DNA of 64,000 bases from CALJFL01 sp036961205 (GTDB lineage: Bacteria > Pseudomonadota > Gammaproteobacteria > Pseudomonadales > Halieaceae). Shown one piece after another: positions 44,187-52,880 of the stretch. The translations under genes and the position numbers were made by a program. Each line of letters begins with the position of its first letter. The stretch's first letter is position 1. The notes below the pieces were generated by a model. It had not been told where the DNA came from. It ran no database searches and saw only the letters and a program-made list of their open reading frames with translations. The stretch covers positions 310,001 to 374,000 of the forward strand of contig JBALVI010000003.1 of assembly GCA_036961205.1 (NCBI GenBank), given 5' to 3'.

Positions 44187-44948
44187 ATGTCGTACTCAGT
44201 CGTCATTCCCGCACGCTATGGCTCCAGCCGCTTACCTGGTAAGCCGTTGTTGGATATTGCCGGGAAACCAATGATTCAACGGGTGTGGGAGCAGGCTCGA
44301 AAGAGCAGCGCTGAACAAGTAGTAATTGCGACCGATGATGCGCGCATTTATAAAGCAGCAGAAGCTTTTGGCGCAACAGTCTGTATGACTTCGGCTGAGC
44401 ATGCCTCGGGTACCGATAGACTGCAGCAGGTGGCCACGGAGATGGGCTACTCGGATCAGCATATTGTCGTAAATGTACAGGGCGACGAGCCGTTGATCCC
44501 GCCGGAGGCCATCGATCAGGTAGCGGCCAACCTCGCCAGAGAATCCTCCGCGGCTATAGCGACCTTGAGTGAGCCAATAACCAGCGTTGAGGAACTGCGT
44601 AACCCCAACGCAGTAAAAGTTGTTAGCCAAGCTTCCGGACTGGCACTGTATTTTAGCCGCGCACCGATACCCTGGCCGCGCCAGGCCTTTGCAGATAATA
44701 GTGCAGACTTGGCTCATCTTGAACACTGGCAGCGGCATATCGGTATCTACGCCTATCGCACTCGGTTTCTGCATGAGTTCGTTACCTGGCCGGTGGCCCC
44801 GATGGAAGAGCTAGAGCAGTTGGAACAATTGCGTGCTATGTATAACGGCATGAGAATTCATGTTGAGCCTGCCTGTGCGCCGGTTCCCGCTGGCGTGGAC
44901 ACAGAGCAGGACCTGGCGGCTATTCGAAAGCTGCTTGGTGCATCCTGA
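44187..44948 (+). CDS. kdsB: 3-deoxy-manno-octulosonate cytidylyltransferase
   Basis: Activates Kdo as CMP-Kdo for lipopolysaccharide core synthesis. It is 253 residues: IPARYGSSRLPGKPLLDI, VNVQGDEPLIPP and YFSRAPIPWPR are the family blocks. It is 17 bp after lpxK and one base before the phosphatase gene. Confidence 0.97.
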   Translation: MSYSVVIPARYGSSRLPGKPLLDIAGKPMIQRVWEQARKSSAEQVVIATDDARIYKAAEAFGATVCMTSAEHASGTDRLQQVATEMGYSDQHIVVNVQGDEPLIPPEAIDQVAANLARESSAAIATLSEPITSVEELRNPNAVKVVSQASGLALYFSRAPIPWPRQAFADNSADLAHLEHWQRHIGIYAYRTRFLHEFVTWPVAPMEELEQLEQLRAMYNGMRIHVEPACAPVPAGVDTEQDLAAIRKLLGAS

Positions 44949-44949
44949 G

Positions 44950-45438
44950 ATGTTAGCTGAATCGTTGCCCACGCGGGTACTGTTTGTGTGTCTGGGCAAT
45001 ATTTGCCGCTCGCCGACAGCGCACGGGATTTTTGAAAAAATGGTTAACAGCGCCGGACATCAAGAGCGTATCAAAGTGGATTCCTGTGGTACTGGCGGCT
45101 GGCATGTGGGGAACCCCCCAGATGCGCGAGCAACGGTTGAGGCTGCAGAGCGTGGCTACGACCTAAGCCACTTGCGGGCACGACAATTGCGCAGCAGTGA
45201 CTTCCTCGAGTTCGATTACATTGTTGCGATGGATAGGGCTAACTTGAATGACCTGCGCCGGGAACAACCCGAAAACTCAAATTCAAAGTTGGTGCTGTTT
45301 CTGGCATACGGTTCGGCCAATGAATACGACGAAGTACCCGACCCATACTATGGTGGCATAGACGGCTTTGCCCAGGTGTTGGATCTCGTCGAAGATGCCA
45401 GCGCTGGCCTGTTGCGGACGCTTGTCAATGAAGATTGA
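44950..45438 (+). CDS. Low molecular weight protein-tyrosine phosphatase
   Basis: 162 residues. The catalytic P-loop is C14-LGNIC-R20-S (VCLGNICRSPTAHG) and the general acid lies in VPDPYYGG near the C-terminus. The start at 44950 (MLAESLPTRV) follows kdsB by one base and gives normal length; 44860 lies inside kdsB. Placed between kdsB and murB as in Pseudomonas. Possible substrates are tyrosine kinases of polysaccharide export (inference). Confidence 0.94.
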   Translation: MLAESLPTRVLFVCLGNICRSPTAHGIFEKMVNSAGHQERIKVDSCGTGGWHVGNPPDARATVEAAERGYDLSHLRARQLRSSDFLEFDYIVAMDRANLNDLRREQPENSNSKLVLFLAYGSANEYDEVPDPYYGGIDGFAQVLDLVEDASAGLLRTLVNED

Positions 45439-46450
45439 GCGTGACCAGTCGCTCAAGGCCTACAACTCGCTGGCATTGGAAGCTCAAGCTAGCGCGCTGG
45501 CAAAGGTTAATAGCGAGGCGGAACTTCGAGAGGCTATTCTCTGGGCACGTGATAACCAGTTGCCACTAGTCGCGCTGGGGCAGGGCAGTAACGTGGTGCT
45601 GGCCGGCGACCTGAGTGCCCTGGTGGTGTTACAGCAGGGCAAGGCTGTTGCGATACTCGATGAAGATAAAGAATGCGTCACCCTGCGAATAAATGCTGGT
45701 AACGACTGGCATGAACTGGTGCAGTGGAGTCTTGCGCAAGGCTATTACGGGCTAGAGAATTTAGCGCTGATACCGGGAACTGTTGGTGCAGCGCCCATTC
45801 AAAACATCGGTGCTTACGGCGTAGAATTCGAACAGTTTGTGGTGGCTGTGCACGGTCTGCAGGCTGCAGATGGTGAGCCTCTTTCACTAGACGCCCAGGC
45901 CTGTCAATTTGCCTACCGCGACAGCGTTTTCAAGCATGCTCTGCGCGATAAGCTGATAATTACCGCTGTCGATATCAAGCTGTCAAAAACCCCGGCCGTT
46001 AATCTCACCTATCCGGCCCTGGCTACCTACCTGCAAGACGTTGAGGGGCAGATTGATCCGCAACGGGTGTTCGATGCTGTTGTTAACATTCGCCGCCGTC
46101 GCCTACCTGATCCAAAGGTTGAGCCGAATGCCGGCAGCTTCTTTAAAAATCCGATCATTGCCTATGAGCGCAGCGCCTATCTTGGACTGCAATTTCCCGC
46201 GCTGCCACGCTACCCTCAGGCTGACGGTGGGGTGAAATTATCGGCAGCGTGGTTGATCGATCAGTGCCAGTGGAAAGGCGTCAAGAAAACAGGTGTGGGT
46301 GTGCATTCTGCTCACGCTTTGGTGCTGGTCAATTACAGCAGTGATAGCGGTAAAGCCTTACTGGCACTGGCCAGCGAAATTAAGGACTCCGTGTCACAGC
46401 GCTTTGGCTGTGAGCTGGAGATCGAACCAAGGGTCTACGGCAGCGACTAA
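45428..46450 (+). CDS. murB: UDP-N-acetylenolpyruvoylglucosamine reductase
   Basis: FAD enzyme making UDP-MurNAc for peptidoglycan. It is 340 residues, the type I (E. coli-like) form: VALGQGSNVVLAG, GLENLALIPGTVGAAPIQNIGA, the YRDSVFK block, EPNAGSFFKNP with the catalytic serine, and HSAHALVLVN. The ATG at 45428 overlaps the phosphatase end by 11 bp. Confidence 0.97.
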   Translation: MKIERDQSLKAYNSLALEAQASALAKVNSEAELREAILWARDNQLPLVALGQGSNVVLAGDLSALVVLQQGKAVAILDEDKECVTLRINAGNDWHELVQWSLAQGYYGLENLALIPGTVGAAPIQNIGAYGVEFEQFVVAVHGLQAADGEPLSLDAQACQFAYRDSVFKHALRDKLIITAVDIKLSKTPAVNLTYPALATYLQDVEGQIDPQRVFDAVVNIRRRRLPDPKVEPNAGSFFKNPIIAYERSAYLGLQFPALPRYPQADGGVKLSAAWLIDQCQWKGVKKTGVGVHSAHALVLVNYSSDSGKALLALASEIKDSVSQRFGCELEIEPRVYGSD

Positions 46451-48276
46451 TGACAGAGTTCGACCATAAAGCCTATTTGAAAACCCTGACTGCCAGGCCC
46501 GGTGTCTATCAGATGTATGACGCCGAGAGCGCATTACTCTATGTGGGTAAGGCGAAAAACCTGCGCAACCGTGTCAGCAGTTATTTTCGTGCCAGCGGCC
46601 TCACCGATAAAACCATGGCACTGGTGGCAAAAATACACAGCATTGAAGTTACCGTTACCTCGACCGAGGTTGATGCCCTGTTGCTCGAGCACAACCTGAT
46701 CAAAACCCAGCAACCACCGTACAATATTTTACTTAAAGACGACAAATCGTTTCCCTATATCTACCTCTCCACCGAAGACGAGTTTCCCCGCATCGATCTG
46801 CACCGGGGTGCCAAGCGTCGCAAAGGTAAATACTTTGGGCCTTATCCCAGCGCCGGCGCGGTGCGAGAATCTCTGCATTTTCTGCAGAAAGTGTTCAAAG
46901 TGCGGCAGTGTGAAGACAGTTACTTTAGCAATCGATCAAGACCCTGCTTACAGCACCAGATAAATCGCTGCACGGCACCCTGCGTTGACCTGGTGACTCC
47001 TCAGGAGTATCAGCAGCAGGTAGAGAACACGGCTCTTTTTCTCAAGGGCAAGTCACAGCAGCTTATTGTGCAGCTGGCGGATGATATGGAACACGCCGCG
47101 GCTGAGCTTGAGTATGAAAAGGCCGCCGCCTACCGCGATCAGCTTAGTCAGCTACAGCATGTGCAGGCCAGTCAGGGTATTGAAGGCACCAGCGGTGAGT
47201 TGGACATTATGGCGGCTGTAGCGGCCGGCGGTCGGGCCTGTGTGCAGGTATTGTTTGTGCGTGGGGCGAGAGTGTTGGGCAGTAAAACCTATTATCCGCC
47301 GCTGAAGCTGGATGAGAGCCCAGAGCAGGTGCTTGCAGCCTTCCTGCCACAGTACTATCTGGCCGGCGTGCGGCCAATCCCCAAAGAAGTGATTGTGAAC
47401 GCCTTGCCTGCGGATTCAGAGACATTGGCAGAAGCCTTTAGTGCCGCGGCGGGCAAGAAAATACAGCTGCGGCATCGTGTTCGCGATGCCAGAGCACGTT
47501 GGTTAAAACTTGCACAGCAAACCGCACAAACGAACTTGGAGGCCCACCTCTCTGGCCGCCAAACCACCACTGATCGTTTGCAGGCGCTGCAGACTTTACT
47601 CAAGCTGCCAGAGCTGCCCCAACGTATGGAATGCTTTGACATCAGCCATTCCTCTGGCGAAGCAACAGTGGCTAGCTGCGTGGTGTTCGATGAGAACGGT
47701 CCGCTCAAGCGTGACTACCGTAAATTCAATATCGAAGGCATTACCGGTGGCGATGATTACGCGGCCATGCAACAAGCGCTGGAGCGGCGCTACAAGCGGC
47801 TAAAATCTGGCGAGGGCAGGGTGCCCGACATTCTGTTTATTGATGGCGGTAAGGGGCAGGTTTCGCAAGCAATGAGTGTGCTTGCGGAGTTGGAAATAGA
47901 GGGCGTTGAAGTGATTGGCGTAGCGAAAGGCACTACCCGTAAAGCCGGGTTTGAAACCTTGGTCAATGGCCGAACAGGGGCCGAGAAGCAGTTGCGGGGT
48001 GATAGTCCTGCGCTGCATCTTATTCAGCATATTCGTGATGAAGCCCACCGCTTTGCGATTACTGGCCACCGCGCCAGGCGTGACAAGGCACGCCAAACTT
48101 CTTCACTGGATAACATATCTGGCGTTGGGGCAAAGCGGCGCAGAGAGCTTCTGCGTCACTTTGGTAGTGCACGGGGCGTTGAGAACGCCAATGTCGACGA
48201 GCTTAAAAAAATCACCGGCATAAGTGCTACCATGGCTCAACAGATCTATGATCATCTCCACAATACAGCGGATTAG
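46450..48276 (+). CDS. uvrC: Excinuclease ABC subunit C
   Basis: Makes the dual incision in nucleotide excision repair. It is 608 residues: GIY-YIG domain (GVYQMYDAESALLYVGKAKNL), UVR motif region (LEYEKAAAYRDQLSQL), RNase H-like nuclease domain (ECFDISHSSGEATVAS, FIDGGKGQ, HRFAI) and a C-terminal helix-hairpin-helix (ISGVGAKRRRELLRHFGS). It overlaps murB by one base and precedes pgsA by 20 bp; the uvrC-pgsA-tRNA order is conserved. Confidence 0.98.
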   Translation: MTEFDHKAYLKTLTARPGVYQMYDAESALLYVGKAKNLRNRVSSYFRASGLTDKTMALVAKIHSIEVTVTSTEVDALLLEHNLIKTQQPPYNILLKDDKSFPYIYLSTEDEFPRIDLHRGAKRRKGKYFGPYPSAGAVRESLHFLQKVFKVRQCEDSYFSNRSRPCLQHQINRCTAPCVDLVTPQEYQQQVENTALFLKGKSQQLIVQLADDMEHAAAELEYEKAAAYRDQLSQLQHVQASQGIEGTSGELDIMAAVAAGGRACVQVLFVRGARVLGSKTYYPPLKLDESPEQVLAAFLPQYYLAGVRPIPKEVIVNALPADSETLAEAFSAAAGKKIQLRHRVRDARARWLKLAQQTAQTNLEAHLSGRQTTTDRLQALQTLLKLPELPQRMECFDISHSSGEATVASCVVFDENGPLKRDYRKFNIEGITGGDDYAAMQQALERRYKRLKSGEGRVPDILFIDGGKGQVSQAMSVLAELEIEGVEVIGVAKGTTRKAGFETLVNGRTGAEKQLRGDSPALHLIQHIRDEAHRFAITGHRARRDKARQTSSLDNISGVGAKRRRELLRHFGSARGVENANVDELKKITGISATMAQQIYDHLHNTAD

Positions 48277-48296
48277 AGTATGGAGGCTGCGCCAAA

Positions 48297-48863
48297 GTGA
48301 CCATCAACATTCCCAACGCTTTAACTATCGCGAGAATCTGCCTTATTCCCGTGCTCGTGGTCGTGTTTTATTTACCCTTTCACAATCACCTGCTGGTTGC
48401 GGCGGGGATCTTCACCTTCGCTGCACTCACTGACTGGGTTGACGGCTACCTGGCACGCAAGCTAGGCCAGATGACTGCGTTCGGAGCTTTCCTGGACCCG
48501 GTGGCGGATAAGCTGATGGTGTCGATAGCGCTGGTGTTATTGGTGGAGCGGCACGACACCATTTTATTCACCCTCGCAGCCTGTGTAATTATTGGCCGTG
48601 AAATTGTCATTTCTGCCTTGCGAGAGTGGATGGCTGAGCTAGGGCAGCGCACCTCGCTGGCTGTCAGCTACATCGGTAAAGTGAAAACTACCTTCCAGAT
48701 GGTGGCCATCATCGGCCTGCTTGCCATTGATCCCGCTCGGGATGAAAGCTGGATGCTGGCCTTGTGCTACGTGATGCTCTACGCCGCTGCGGTACTCACC
48801 TTGTGGTCCATGGTGGTGTATTTGAAGACAGCGTGGGAAGTCATTAAGAGCGAACCCCAATAG
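48297..48863 (+). CDS. pgsA: CDP-diacylglycerol-glycerol-3-phosphate 3-phosphatidyltransferase
   Basis: Makes phosphatidylglycerol phosphate. 188 residues, about five helices. The CDP-alcohol phosphatidyltransferase motif is complete: DWVDGYLARKLGQMTAFGAF then LDPVADK. It starts with GTG at 48297. Confidence 0.97.
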   Translation: MTINIPNALTIARICLIPVLVVVFYLPFHNHLLVAAGIFTFAALTDWVDGYLARKLGQMTAFGAFLDPVADKLMVSIALVLLVERHDTILFTLAACVIIGREIVISALREWMAELGQRTSLAVSYIGKVKTTFQMVAIIGLLAIDPARDESWMLALCYVMLYAAAVLTLWSMVVYLKTAWEVIKSEPQ

Positions 48864-48869
48864 AATCAA

Positions 48870-48890
48870 TTAGATAGAGGGGCTATCTAA
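48870..48890. terminator. Perfect 8-bp hairpin after pgsA
   Basis: TTAGATAG (48870-48877) and CTATCTAA (48883-48890) with a 5-nt loop, 7 bp after the pgsA stop. No T run follows, so it may end transcription weakly or stabilise the mRNA 3' end. Confidence 0.45.
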
Positions 48891-48983
48891 AGACATTTAT
48901 TTAATGTTTCAGGTGAACTTTTAGCCCGGCACAGGTCAAATGCTGGCAACCCCAACGCCTCATCGACAACATCGGATCGACAC

Positions 48984-49478
48984 ATGATTAGAAGATTCCT
49001 CCTCCTGCTCACGCTATCAATCTCTTTTCTCTCCATTCCGACCTTGGTCAGCGCGGAGGCAGCGCCAGATTTCACTCTGTCGGACGTCAACGGAAACAGG
49101 GTAAGCTTGGCAGACTATAAGGGCCGCCCGCTTATTCTTCACTTCTGGGCCACCTGGTGTCCTTACTGCAAGAAACTACAGCCCGGCCTGGAGCGATTGT
49201 CGGTTGAGTTTGAAAACCAGGGCTTGGCCCTGCTGGGCGTCAGTTTTCGTGAGGACGAAGGCGTAAACCCGCAAGCAGCGCTCACTGAGCGCGGCCACAG
49301 TTTCAAAACCCTGGTGAAGGGCATTGAGGTGGCCAGGCTCTACGGTGTTAAAGGCACGCCTACAACGCTATTTATCGATAGCGCGGGCAACATCGTTGGC
49401 ACTACAAATACCTCGGCGCCCGATGACCCCGTACTACGCCAATACGCGATGATTGCGATGCAGAAAACCGCGAATTGA
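48984..49478 (+). CDS. TlpA-like thioredoxin-fold protein, exported
   Basis: 164 residues: signal peptide (FLLLLTLSISFLSIPTLVSA), then a TlpA/ResA-like domain with the redox pair C59/C62 in FWATWCPYCKKL and GVKGTPTTLFID. It is probably a periplasmic thiol-disulfide reductase for cytochrome or other protein maturation. It stands alone between pgsA and the tRNA gene. Confidence 0.9.
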   Translation: MIRRFLLLLTLSISFLSIPTLVSAEAAPDFTLSDVNGNRVSLADYKGRPLILHFWATWCPYCKKLQPGLERLSVEFENQGLALLGVSFREDEGVNPQAALTERGHSFKTLVKGIEVARLYGVKGTPTTLFIDSAGNIVGTTNTSAPDDPVLRQYAMIAMQKTAN

Positions 49479-49494
49479 TTCACCCCCAAATGGC

Positions 49495-49522
49495 TTGAAA
49501 CTCCGCCGCAACTCTATACAAT
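49495..49522 (+). promoter_or_regulatory. tRNA-Cys promoter
   Basis: TTGAAA (49495-49500) and TACAAT (49517-49522) with a 16-bp spacer, 48 bp upstream of the tRNA. Confidence 0.55.
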
Positions 49523-49570
49523 GCACGCCTCCAGATCTCGGAGTTTCCGAATTTGGCGCGATTTTACAGA

Positions 49571-49644
49571 GGCTCGGTGGCAGAGTGGTCATGCAGCGGA
49601 TTGCAAATCCGTCAACGCCGGTTCGATTCCGACCCGAGCCTCCA
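49571..49644 (+). tRNA. tRNA-Cys (GCA)
   Basis: Cloverleaf by eye: acceptor GGCTCGG (49571-49577) pairs with CCGAGCC (49634-49640), then T and an encoded CCA. The anticodon loop TTGCAAA sits on the stem GCGGA/TCCGT, giving anticodon GCA. The T arm contains GGTTCGATTCC. A run of seven T residues follows directly as terminator. The gene marks the left edge of the accessory region. Confidence 0.96.
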
Positions 49645-49651
49645 TTTTTTT
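49644..49651 (+). terminator. T run after tRNA-Cys
   Basis: The CCA end is followed immediately by TTTTTTT, which can end transcription after the stable tRNA structure. Confidence 0.5.
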
Positions 49652-49944
49652 TGCTACGTTTTTTCGCGCGCTCTGTGCGAGTGTATTAATCCTCAAGCAA
49701 TTATCCAGCCTATCTCTCTAGTCGAAACTTCGTGCCCGCGAACTATTGTGCGTTAGTGGCACTGCAGGGCATTGTGCCTGCAAGCTAATCAACTTTAAAT
49801 AAAGAGCTTTCCTGATGTTGCTTGCGGCGGCGTCGCTTGTAGCGTTAAGTATGACGTGAAGCAAAGAGCTCTGACCCCTTTAGTTCAGCTGTGAATGACC
49901 ACGATTGGAGTTGGATGACAGGTAAGCCATAGCTGTATCGCTTG
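49652..49944. other. Gene-free interval after tRNA-Cys
   Basis: About 290 bp with no credible gene. Frames here are fragments crossing the tRNA. It includes AAAGAGCTCTGACCCCTTT near 49863-49881, a phrase I associate loosely with REP-type repeats, but I cannot confirm that. No repeat of the tRNA 3' end was found downstream. Confidence 0.4.
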
Positions 49945-50139
49945 ATGTTTGGTTTAACGAAACCAAAGAAAAAGAAAAAGATACCAGGGATGGAATTGTC
50001 TGGCATCATTGAAGCGCTTCATGAAATTGGAAAAATTAAACCTGTTATAGATGGCCTCTATAAGTTAAGTGAAGTTCCTGAATTACTTCAGTACTTCGCA
50101 GATTTCGAGGTTTCGTTTGGCGCAGCGTTGGGTATCTGA
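49945..50139 (+). CDS. Small hypothetical protein, doubtful
   Basis: A frame of 64 codons: a lysine run (KPKKKKKIPG) then an amphipathic helical stretch (IIEALHEIGKIKPVIDGLYKL). No family recognised. No clear ribosome-binding site. It may be real or may be chance. Confidence 0.3.
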   Translation: MFGLTKPKKKKKIPGMELSGIIEALHEIGKIKPVIDGLYKLSEVPELLQYFADFEVSFGAALGI

Positions 50140-50197
50140 ACTTACACTACCAGGACCGCGCGCAGAATTGGCCGGCGGTACCGCAAGGACACATCAA

Positions 50198-50662
50198 ATG
50201 AAATCAACATTCATAACGCTGGCCGCTCTCGGCATCGCCTGCAGCTTTACGCATATCGCATTAGCGCAGAATCCAGATAAACACACTGGATTTGTGAACC
50301 TGGAGCCGGCTGATCTCGAGTTCGAAATGATCCCGGGTATTACTGGCGCAAGCCAAGCGACTCTCCTTGGCGATCCGGCTAAGAAAGGCGTCTATGTGAT
50401 GCGCTATCGGATTCCAGCGGGTCAGCTCGTACCGCCGCACCACCATGACCAAGATCGACACATTACAGTGATAGCTGGTACCTGGGCGTTTGGTACAGGC
50501 GATTCCAATGAGTGCGAGAATACAGTGCCAATGCCACCGGGATCCTATGTCTTTCACCCTAAGGACGCGGTGCACTTCGATGGTTCGTGTACAAGCGTGC
50601 CTATCGAAGTGCAGGTTATCGGAGTGGGCCCGGTCCAAACTATATGGCTGAGCGAAAAATAG
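50198..50662 (+). CDS. Exported cupin-domain protein
   Basis: 154 residues: signal peptide (FITLAALGIACSFTHIALA), then a cupin barrel whose metal-binding residues appear as PPHHHDQDRHITVIAGTWAFG and, in motif 2, PGSYVFHPKDAVHFDG. It is a periplasmic metal-dependent cupin of unknown reaction. The start at 50198 is chosen because it begins the signal peptide; upstream codons in frame are not secretory. Confidence 0.82.
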   Translation: MKSTFITLAALGIACSFTHIALAQNPDKHTGFVNLEPADLEFEMIPGITGASQATLLGDPAKKGVYVMRYRIPAGQLVPPHHHDQDRHITVIAGTWAFGTGDSNECENTVPMPPGSYVFHPKDAVHFDGSCTSVPIEVQVIGVGPVQTIWLSEK

Positions 50663-50793
50663 ACAGGGAGCAATCTAACTTGAGCTTTAGTGGTCAGAAC
50701 CCTTCTTCGTATCAATGTCTAAAGATAACGACTAGACATTCAATTGACGGCTCTTGATTAAGTTAATAATCAAAAGACTATATAATATTAAAT

Positions 50794-51069
50794 ATGCAAT
50801 CAGACCCCAAAAAATTAGTAGAAAAAAATAAAAACCTTACCCACTCCGAATTAATGAAGGTTATATCGCATGTTCAACGAGAGAAAGGCGAGTGGATTTT
50901 ACATACCTTAATGGTAGACGGTTGTGATGTACCGTTTAAATTTAAGCGCAAAGGTAATTACCAAAGCTTAAAAGGCGCCAGAGTGAATATGACTTATTAC
51001 TCAGAACAGGAAACTGTTGCGGGCATGGACTTTGAAGTGATGAAAGTAGTACGTATAAAAAGAGGGTGA
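50794..51069 (+). CDS. Small AT-rich hypothetical protein
   Basis: 91 residues, basic. An N-terminal helix (PKKLVEKNKNLTHSELMKVISH) precedes strand-rich sequence (GEWILHTLMVDGCDVPFKFKRKG and FEVMKVVRIKRG). No family is recognised. Codon use is clearly more AT-rich than in the flanking core genes, suggesting transfer. Preceded by an AT-rich region with no clear promoter call. Confidence 0.6.
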   Translation: MQSDPKKLVEKNKNLTHSELMKVISHVQREKGEWILHTLMVDGCDVPFKFKRKGNYQSLKGARVNMTYYSEQETVAGMDFEVMKVVRIKRG

Positions 51070-51219
51070 TCTAAGTGGTTGGTTGAGCTCAGTTGAGGTG
51101 GGCAGCTATCGCGCTAGACTAGGCCTTGAGCGTAGTGCCATACTTGATCCTCCGCCCTTGTCCTAATTGTTCACCAGGTATGCAAACACGAATTTTCGCC
51201 AAAAAGGAGAGAATAAGAC

Positions 51220-52629
51220 ATGCATGAAATTATCTGCCCGCACTGTGATAAAGCATTCAAAATCGACGAAGCCGGGTATGCAGACATTCTAAAGCAGGTT
51301 CGCGATAATGAGTTTGAGCAACAGTTGCACGAGCGACTTGAGCTGGCCGAGAAGGACAAGCTGAATGCGGTAGAACTCGCCAAGAGCGAGGTCGGTAGCG
51401 AAATGCAAAAGGCCGCCGCATCCAAGGATACCGAGATTCAGGCGTTAAAAGCCAAATTGGACACCGGTGAAGTCACGAAAAAGCTAGCTGTAGCCGAGGC
51501 GCGGGGCGAAGTAGAAAAAGAGAGGGACGCCCTGGCTAGCGAGCTTGAACAGACTAAACGCGACAAGCAGGCAGCTTCCGAGCTTGCCGATGCGAACCTC
51601 GCCAAGGGGCTGCAAGAGACTGCCGCAACAAAAGATACAGAAATCCAGAACTTAAAAGCCAGACTCGACGCCACTCATCTTGAGCAGAAGGTCGCGATTA
51701 CCGGCGCAGTGAGTGCGGTCGAGAAGGAACGCGACGAATTGAAGAGCGGCCTTAAGCAGGTAGAGCTTGAAAAACAACTTGCCGAGAAGTCGCTCAAGGA
51801 TAAGTACGAGACACAGATCCAGGATCGCGACGATGCGATTGAGCGCCTCCGCGACATGAAGGCCCGTCTGTCTACCAAGATGGTTGGCGAAACCCTGGAA
51901 CAGCACTGTGATACAGAGTTTAATCGCATTCGAGCAACAGCGTTCCCGAGGGCATATTTCGAAAAAGATAATGATGCGCGTACCGGCAGTAAGGGCGACT
52001 ACATTTTTCGCGATTCGGACGAGGCCGGTACTGAGATCGTTTCGATTATGTTTGAAATGAAGAACGAAATCGATACCACTGCAACGAAGAAAAAGAACGA
52101 GGACTTTTTAAAGGAACTCGACAAGGACAGGACAGAGAAGGGGTGCGAGTACGCAGTTCTGGTGTCCCTTCTCGAACCCGAAAGTGAGCTCTACAACTCT
52201 GGGATCGTCGACGTATTTCACCGCTATCCAAAGATGTACATCGTTCGGCCGCAGTTCTTTCTTCCAATTATTACACTGCTGCGTAACGCGGCGATGAAGT
52301 CGCTCGAATACAAGACGGAGCTTGCGCTTGTTAAAGCACAGAGCGTTGACATAACAAACTTCGAAGACGACCTGGATAAATTCAAGACCGCGTTTGCGAA
52401 GAACTATGATCTTGCCTCCAAGAAGTTTCAAACAGCAATCGATGAAATTGATAAATCAATCGACCATCTGCAGAAGACGAAGGACGCTTTGCTTAGTACG
52501 GATCGGAACCTTCGTCTTGCAAATAACAAGGCACAGGATGTAACGATCAAGAAGCTGACTCGGCGCAACCCCACTATGGCGGGGAAGTTCGACGAACTAA
52601 ATAATCAAAGTTCTTCGGATACCGATTGA
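51220..52629 (+). CDS. DUF2130 coiled-coil protein
   Basis: 469 residues. A short zinc-ribbon-like start (IICPHCDKAF) precedes about 200 residues of coiled coil with internal repeats: KDTEIQALKAKLDTGEV near 70 and KDTEIQNLKARLDATHL near 140. The conserved DUF2130 domain follows (ARTGSKGDYIFRD, EIVSIMFEMKNE, YAVLVSLLEPESELYN). The family has a restriction-endonuclease-like look (D...ExK spacing in GDYIFRD and MFEMKNE), but no activity is established to my knowledge. RBS AAGGAGAGAATAAG is close upstream. Confidence 0.85.
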   Translation: MHEIICPHCDKAFKIDEAGYADILKQVRDNEFEQQLHERLELAEKDKLNAVELAKSEVGSEMQKAAASKDTEIQALKAKLDTGEVTKKLAVAEARGEVEKERDALASELEQTKRDKQAASELADANLAKGLQETAATKDTEIQNLKARLDATHLEQKVAITGAVSAVEKERDELKSGLKQVELEKQLAEKSLKDKYETQIQDRDDAIERLRDMKARLSTKMVGETLEQHCDTEFNRIRATAFPRAYFEKDNDARTGSKGDYIFRDSDEAGTEIVSIMFEMKNEIDTTATKKKNEDFLKELDKDRTEKGCEYAVLVSLLEPESELYNSGIVDVFHRYPKMYIVRPQFFLPIITLLRNAAMKSLEYKTELALVKAQSVDITNFEDDLDKFKTAFAKNYDLASKKFQTAIDEIDKSIDHLQKTKDALLSTDRNLRLANNKAQDVTIKKLTRRNPTMAGKFDELNNQSSSDTD

Positions 52630-52841
52630 TACAGTCAACTCAGTCGCTAGACCCACAGACAACGCTCAAAGTGAAGGTTGTTCCAGGGTCGTCGAAATCT
52701 GATGTGTCCGGTTGGCTTGGTGACATGCTGAGGCTCCGAATGGCTGCGCAGCCAGAGAAACGCAAGGCTAATTCAGCGGTAGTGGCTCTTCTAGCGAAGA
52801 CTTGGCCCTGTGTCGTGTGTTCCGGAGTTTCCGCGTTTTAG
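52626..52841 (+). pseudogene. Truncated DUF167 (YggU-like) gene
   Basis: 71 codons starting with TTG over the DUF2130 stop. The first 55 residues follow the DUF167 pattern (LKVKVVPGSSKSDVSGWLGDMLRLRM and EKRKANSAVVALLAK). Then the frame turns into WPCVVCSGVSAF and stops, whereas the family continues with a further 25-30 residues (strand and helix with SGxxSRxK). No good continuation is visible in other frames, so the 3' end seems deleted. Confidence 0.6.
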
Positions 52842-52880
52842 TGGAAACTCTCAACCGTACGTTCAATTAACACCGATGAT

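Noticed and set aside
49453..49756. Three overlapping frames around tRNA-Cys
   Set aside because: All cross the tRNA and share no start signals; the tRNA is clear.
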